A DNA stretch of 8,738 bases from Novosphingobium sp. (GTDB taxonomy: Bacteria; Pseudomonadota; Alphaproteobacteria; Sphingomonadales; Sphingomonadaceae), in contig JAQVEQ010000122.1 of the NCBI GenBank assembly GCA_028697875.1, forward strand, positions 1 through 8,738, given 5' to 3'. This document shows, piece by piece, positions 5,931 to 8,738 of this stretch. The notes beneath the pieces were generated by a model that saw nothing but the letters and a program-made list of their open reading frames with translations, was not told the DNA's origin and ran no database searches. Both the position numbers and the translations under genes were made by a program. Position 1 is the first letter of the stretch; each line of letters begins with the position of its first letter.

Positions 5931-5979
5931 CTGGCATAATTGCCGGATAACGCGCCGGGCCGTCCCCACGGCCTGGCGC
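5931..5979 (+). promoter_or_regulatory. Two tandem hairpins in the rpsB-tsf spacer
   Basis: The first hairpin pairs CTGGCA (5931-5936) with TGCCGG (5941-5946) around TAAT. The second pairs GCGCCGGGCCGT (5952-5963) with ACGGCCTGGCGC (5968-5979) around CCCC: 12 bp with one G-T wobble. No T run follows (the next bases are CGCAAAATC), so it is not a standard intrinsic terminator. It is more likely a processing, stability or attenuation element that tunes tsf relative to rpsB. The tsf ribosome site lies about 15 bases downstream and is not covered. Confidence 0.65.
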
Positions 5980-6004
5980 CGCAAAATCTACACGAGGTAT
6001 TATC

Positions 6005-6931
6005 ATGGCTGCTTACACTGCCGCTGACGTCAAGAATCTGCGCGAGCGCACCGGCGCCGGCATGATGGACTGCAAGAAGGCGCTGGAAGAAACCAACGGC
6101 GATCTCGAAGCTGCGGTCGACGCACTGCGCGCCAAGGGCCTTGCCGCCGCCGCCAAGAAGTCCAGCCGCACGGCCGCCGAAGGTCTGGTCGGCGTGGCTG
6201 TCGAAGGCACCAAGGGCGTGGCCGTCGAAGTGAACTCGGAAACTGACTTCGTCGCCAAGAACGACCAGTTCCAGGATTTCGTCCGCAAGACCACACAGGT
6301 CGCGCTGGGCCAGTCCTCGGACGACATCGAAGCGCTCAAGGACGCTGCCTATCCCGATGGCGGTACCGTGGCCGACAAGCTGACCAACAACGTCGCCACC
6401 ATTGGTGAAAACCAGCAGGTCCGCCGGATGAAGACCGTTTCGGTCAGCCAGGGCGTGATCGTGCCTTACATGCACAATGCGGCGGCCGATAACCTCGGCA
6501 AGATCGGCGTGCTGGTGGCGCTGGAAAGCGAAGCCGGTGCCGACGTCCTCGAACCGCTGGGCAAGCAGCTGGCGATGCACATTGCCGCCGCTTTCCCGCA
6601 GGCGCTGGATGCCGAAAGCCTCGATCCGTCCGTGATCGAGCGTGAACGCGCGATCGCCAGGGAAAAGGCCGCCGAAAGCGGCAAGCCCGAAAACGTCCAG
6701 GAAAAGATGGTCGAAGGCGCCGTGGCCAAGTTCGCCAAGGAAAACGCGCTTCTCAGCCAGCTCTTCGTGATGGACAACAAGACCCCGGTCGCCCAGGTGG
6801 TCGAGCAGGCCGGCAAGGCCGCCGGCGCCAAGATCGTGCTCAAGGACTATGTCCGCTTCCAGCTCGGTGAAGGCATCGAGAAGGAAGAAAGCGACTTCGC
6901 CGCCGAAGTGGCTGCCGCCGTCGCCGGCTGA
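6005..6931 (+). CDS. tsf: Translation elongation factor Ts
   Basis: Nucleotide-exchange factor that releases GDP from EF-Tu in the cytosol. The 308 residues fit the alphaproteobacterial length. The N-terminal UBA-like domain (about 1-55) carries VKNLRERTGAGMMDCKKAL (9-27) and the AAVDALRAKG stretch. The EF-Tu-contacting signature TDFVAKN is at 80-86. Two alpha/beta core subdomains follow, with GKIGVLVALE (164-173) and LGKQLAMHIAA (185-195). GAGGT seven bases before the ATG is a strong ribosome site. It lies 79 bases downstream of rpsB after two hairpins and is followed by a strong intrinsic terminator, so it closes a probable rpsB-tsf unit. Confidence 0.99.
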   Translation: MAAYTAADVKNLRERTGAGMMDCKKALEETNGDLEAAVDALRAKGLAAAAKKSSRTAAEGLVGVAVEGTKGVAVEVNSETDFVAKNDQFQDFVRKTTQVALGQSSDDIEALKDAAYPDGGTVADKLTNNVATIGENQQVRRMKTVSVSQGVIVPYMHNAAADNLGKIGVLVALESEAGADVLEPLGKQLAMHIAAAFPQALDAESLDPSVIERERAIAREKAAESGKPENVQEKMVEGAVAKFAKENALLSQLFVMDNKTPVAQVVEQAGKAAGAKIVLKDYVRFQLGEGIEKEESDFAAEVAAAVAG

Positions 6932-6955
6932 TTTTCGGCCTCAGACAAACGGATT

Positions 6956-6988
6956 TCCCCGCACGGCTCGCGTCGTGCGGGGATTTTT
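6956..6988 (+). terminator. Rho-independent terminator after tsf
   Basis: TCCCCGCACG (6956-6965) pairs perfectly with CGTGCGGGGA (6974-6983), a 10 bp GC-rich stem with an 8-base loop, followed directly by TTTTT (6984-6988). It lies 24 bases after the tsf stop codon and separates rpsB-tsf from pyrH-frr-uppS. Confidence 0.9.
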
Positions 6989-7015
6989 GTGCCCGGAAAC
7001 CGCGCCCCGCGCCCC

Positions 7016-7043
7016 TTGGCACCGCCATCCGGCGCTCTATAAG
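7016..7043 (+). promoter_or_regulatory. Sigma-70-type promoter for pyrH-frr-uppS
   Basis: TTGGCA (7016-7021), a 16-base spacer and TATAAG (7038-7043) each match five of six consensus positions. Transcription would start near 7050, about 30 bases before the pyrH ATG. GGGCG (7043-7047) can pair with CGCCC (7057-7061) around the start site. This is the best promoter match I found in the window. Confidence 0.75.
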
Positions 7044-7080
7044 GGCGGCGCCTATTCGCCCGGAGTGAGATTCCCGCCCC

Positions 7081-7803
7081 ATGCCCATCCCGACCTATAA
7101 ACGCGTCCTGCTCAAACTTTCGGGCGAGGTGCTGATGGGCAATCAGCAGTTCGGGATCGATCCGGGCTTCGTTGCCGAACTGGCGAAGGAAGTGAAGGCG
7201 GCCAAGGATACCGGGCTGGAAATCTGCCTCGTGATCGGGGGCGGCAATATCTTTCGCGGCATGGCCGGGGCGGCGCAGGGGATGGACCGGGCGCAGGCCG
7301 ATTACATGGGCATGCTGGCGACAGTGATGAACGCGCTCGCCATGCAGAGCGCGCTCGAACAGCTGGGCGTGCATACCCGCGTGCAGTCGGCGATCCAGAT
7401 GGATGCGGTGTGCGAACCGGTGATCCGCCGCCGGGCCGAACGGCACCTGGAGAAGGGCCGGGTGGTGATCTTTGCCGCCGGTGTCGGCAGCCCCTATTTC
7501 ACGACCGATAGCGGCGCCGCGCTGCGTGCCGCCGAAATGAAATGCGATGCCCTGCTCAAGGGAACCAGCGTGGATGGGATCTACGATTCCGACCCCAAGA
7601 AGAACCCCCAGGCAAAGCGTTATGAAACAGCCAGTTATGACAAGGTTCTGGCTGACAACCTCAAGGTGATGGACGCCTCCGCCGTGGCCTTGTGCCGCGA
7701 CAACGCAATCCCGATCGTGGTTTTTTCGATCCGCGAGAAGGGCAATCTGGCCCGCGTGCTGGCTGGCCAGGGCGTCCAGACGATAGTGCAGAAGGAAGCC
7801 TGA
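7081..7803 (+). CDS. pyrH: UMP kinase (uridylate kinase)
   Basis: Phosphorylates UMP to UDP with ATP in pyrimidine nucleotide synthesis. It belongs to the amino-acid-kinase fold and is typically a hexamer in the cytosol. The 240 residues match the usual bacterial length. Visible motifs: LKLSGEVLMG (11-20), the glycine loop GGGNIFRG (53-60), ADYMGMLATVMNAL (73-86), the nucleotide-binding GVGSPYFTTDSGAALRAAEM (134-153) and KGTSVDGIYDSDP (160-172). The ribosome site is modest: GGAG lies 15 bases and GAGA about 10 bases before the ATG. It has its own promoter and follows the tsf terminator. frr begins three bases after its stop codon, so the two are co-transcribed. Confidence 0.98.
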   Translation: MPIPTYKRVLLKLSGEVLMGNQQFGIDPGFVAELAKEVKAAKDTGLEICLVIGGGNIFRGMAGAAQGMDRAQADYMGMLATVMNALAMQSALEQLGVHTRVQSAIQMDAVCEPVIRRRAERHLEKGRVVIFAAGVGSPYFTTDSGAALRAAEMKCDALLKGTSVDGIYDSDPKKNPQAKRYETASYDKVLADNLKVMDASAVALCRDNAIPIVVFSIREKGNLARVLAGQGVQTIVQKEA

Positions 7804-7806
7804 TCC

Positions 7807-8364
7807 ATGGCAAAGTACGACAAGGCCGATATCGAACGCCGCATGGGCGGCGCGGTGGACTCGCTCAAGCACGACCTCGGCGGTCTGCGCACGGGCCGTG
7901 CCAACACCAGCCTGCTCGATCCGATCCAGGTCGAAGTCTACGGCGCGATGATGCCGCTCAACCAGGTGGCGACCGTCTCGGCGCCCGAGCCGCGCATGCT
8001 CAGCGTGCAGGTGTGGGACAGGTCGAACATGACCCCGGTCGAGAAGGCGATCCGCTCGGCGGGGCTGGGCCTCAACCCGATGATCGATGGGCAGAACATC
8101 CGCCTGCCGATCCCGGACCTGACCGAGGAACGGCGCAAGGAACTGGCCAAGCTGGCGGGCCAATACGCCGAAAAGGCCCGTATCGCGATACGCAACGTCC
8201 GCCGCGATGGCATGGAATCGCTCAAGGACGACGAAAAGAAGAAGGAAATCAGCGAGGACGAGCGCAAGCGCGCCGAAGACGAAGTCCAGAAGCTGACCGA
8301 CCAGTATGTGAAGCAGGCTGACGAAGCAGCCGCGCACAAGGAAAAGGAAATTCTCGGCCAGTGA
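7807..8364 (+). CDS. frr: Ribosome recycling factor
   Basis: Acts with EF-G to split the post-termination ribosome. The 185 residues match the family length exactly. Conserved stretches include LGGLRTGRANTSLLDPIQV (24-42), YGAMMPLNQVATVSAPEPR (45-63), IPDLTEERR (102-110), and the domain I hinge and helix signature RNVRRDG (129-135) with Arg132, followed by a charged coiled-coil helix to the C-terminus. The two-domain L-shape is inferred from the family. GAAGGAAG inside the pyrH end serves as ribosome site. The stop codon overlaps the likely GTG start of uppS. Confidence 0.99.
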   Translation: MAKYDKADIERRMGGAVDSLKHDLGGLRTGRANTSLLDPIQVEVYGAMMPLNQVATVSAPEPRMLSVQVWDRSNMTPVEKAIRSAGLGLNPMIDGQNIRLPIPDLTEERRKELAKLAGQYAEKARIAIRNVRRDGMESLKDDEKKKEISEDERKRAEDEVQKLTDQYVKQADEAAAHKEKEILGQ

Positions 8365-8738
8365 ACGGAGGGCAGCCCCCGCTGGTTCCGCTGGATGGGC
8401 GTGGGGACATGGCCGTTACAGGCGGTGCCCCGGCCACGGCTGGACGGCAGGGCCATGGCGCACGCCATGTCGCCATCATCATGGACGGCAATGGACGCTG
8501 GGCGAAAAAACGCCATCTTCCGCGCGCCATGGGGCATCAGAAAGGTGCTGAGGCGGTCCGGAGGCTGGTTCGCGCACTGCCTGCCAGCGGGCTGGAGGCG
8601 CTGACCCTGTACGCCTTCTCCTCCGAAAACTGGAAGCGGCCGGAAGAGGAAGTGAGCGACCTGATGGCCCTGATGCGGCGCTTCCTCAAGAGCGATCTGC
8701 CGGACCTTGTCGTCAATGGTTTGCGTCTCAAGATCATC
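8361..8738 (+). CDS. uppS: Undecaprenyl diphosphate synthase, cis-prenyltransferase (3' end beyond window)
   Basis: Condenses isopentenyl diphosphate onto farnesyl diphosphate to make the C55 carrier lipid for peptidoglycan and polysaccharides. 126 codons are visible; the family is about 230-250 residues, so about half is missing. Diagnostic motifs: HVAIIMDGNGRWAKKR (36-51, catalytic Asp42, plus Asn44, Gly45, Arg46, Trp47), MGHQKGAEAVR (57-67) and YAFSSENWKRP (84-94). Two starts are possible. GTG 8361 overlaps the frr stop by four bases (GTGA) and has AAGGAAA about 10 bases upstream. ATG 8409 would remove a 16-residue, Gly/Pro-rich leader. I chose 8361 for the coupling, mirroring psd-pssA. 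cdsA and dxr are the expected next genes, but they are outside the window. Confidence 0.95.
   Translation, partial: MNGGQPPLVPLDGRGDMAVTGGAPATAGRQGHGARHVAIIMDGNGRWAKKRHLPRAMGHQKGAEAVRRLVRALPASGLEALTLYAFSSENWKRPEEEVSDLMALMRRFLKSDLPDLVVNGLRLKII

Noticed and set aside
5011..6006. 331-codon minus-strand open frame opposite rpsB
   Set aside because: It is antisense to S2 and its leader, and the translation has no recognisable domain.
6847..8337. 496-codon minus-strand open frame antisense to pyrH and frr, the longest open frame in the window
   Set aside because: It lies opposite two unmistakable conserved genes, crosses the pyrH promoter region, and its translation is His/Arg/Asp-rich low-complexity sequence typical of the reverse strand of GC-rich genes.

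Overview
The window is GC-rich chromosomal DNA that looks like an alphaproteobacterium, most likely a sphingomonad (Novosphingobium, Sphingobium or Erythrobacter-like). This rests on three observations: psd-pssA directly upstream of the rpsB-tsf-pyrH-frr-uppS block, the sequence character of S2, EF-Ts and Psd, and strong G/C third-position bias. The taxonomic call is an inference from remembered family features, not a database match.

Layout. (1) 1-639, minus: 5' part of a short-chain dehydrogenase/reductase (SDR) gene that runs off the left edge. (2) 785-1843, plus: an APH-fold phosphotransferase of the ACAD10/11 N-terminal-domain type, divergent from the SDR gene across a 145 bp spacer. (3) 1859-2959, minus: a polytopic membrane PAP2-superfamily protein, convergent with the kinase. 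(4) 3055-4619, plus: psd and pssA, the two steps from CDP-diacylglycerol to phosphatidylethanolamine, translationally coupled by a GTGA overlap. (5) 4561-4812, minus: a small single-span membrane protein whose 3' end overlaps the end of pssA. (6) 4813-5163: a 351 bp non-coding region with a possible minus-strand promoter for the small gene and a structured leader for rpsB. (7) 5164-6931, plus: rpsB and tsf, separated by two hairpins and closed by a strong intrinsic terminator. (8) 7081-8738, plus: pyrH, frr and the 5' part of uppS, with their own good sigma-70-type promoter.

The right half is the conserved translation and cell-envelope block: S2 and EF-Ts for translation, UMP kinase for pyrimidine supply, ribosome recycling factor, and undecaprenyl diphosphate synthase for the cell-wall lipid carrier. 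The middle is membrane-lipid metabolism (PAP2 protein, Psd, PssA). The left is a probable lipid or carboxylic-acid metabolism pair (SDR plus hydroxyacyl-CoA kinase-like protein).

No mobile element, CRISPR array, tRNA, rRNA or novel defence system is visible. The most interesting signals are regulatory. The rpsB leader can form two mutually exclusive stems, one of which covers the Shine-Dalgarno sequence. A very stable double hairpin sits in the rpsB-tsf spacer. A terminator and promoter split pyrH-frr-uppS from rpsB-tsf.
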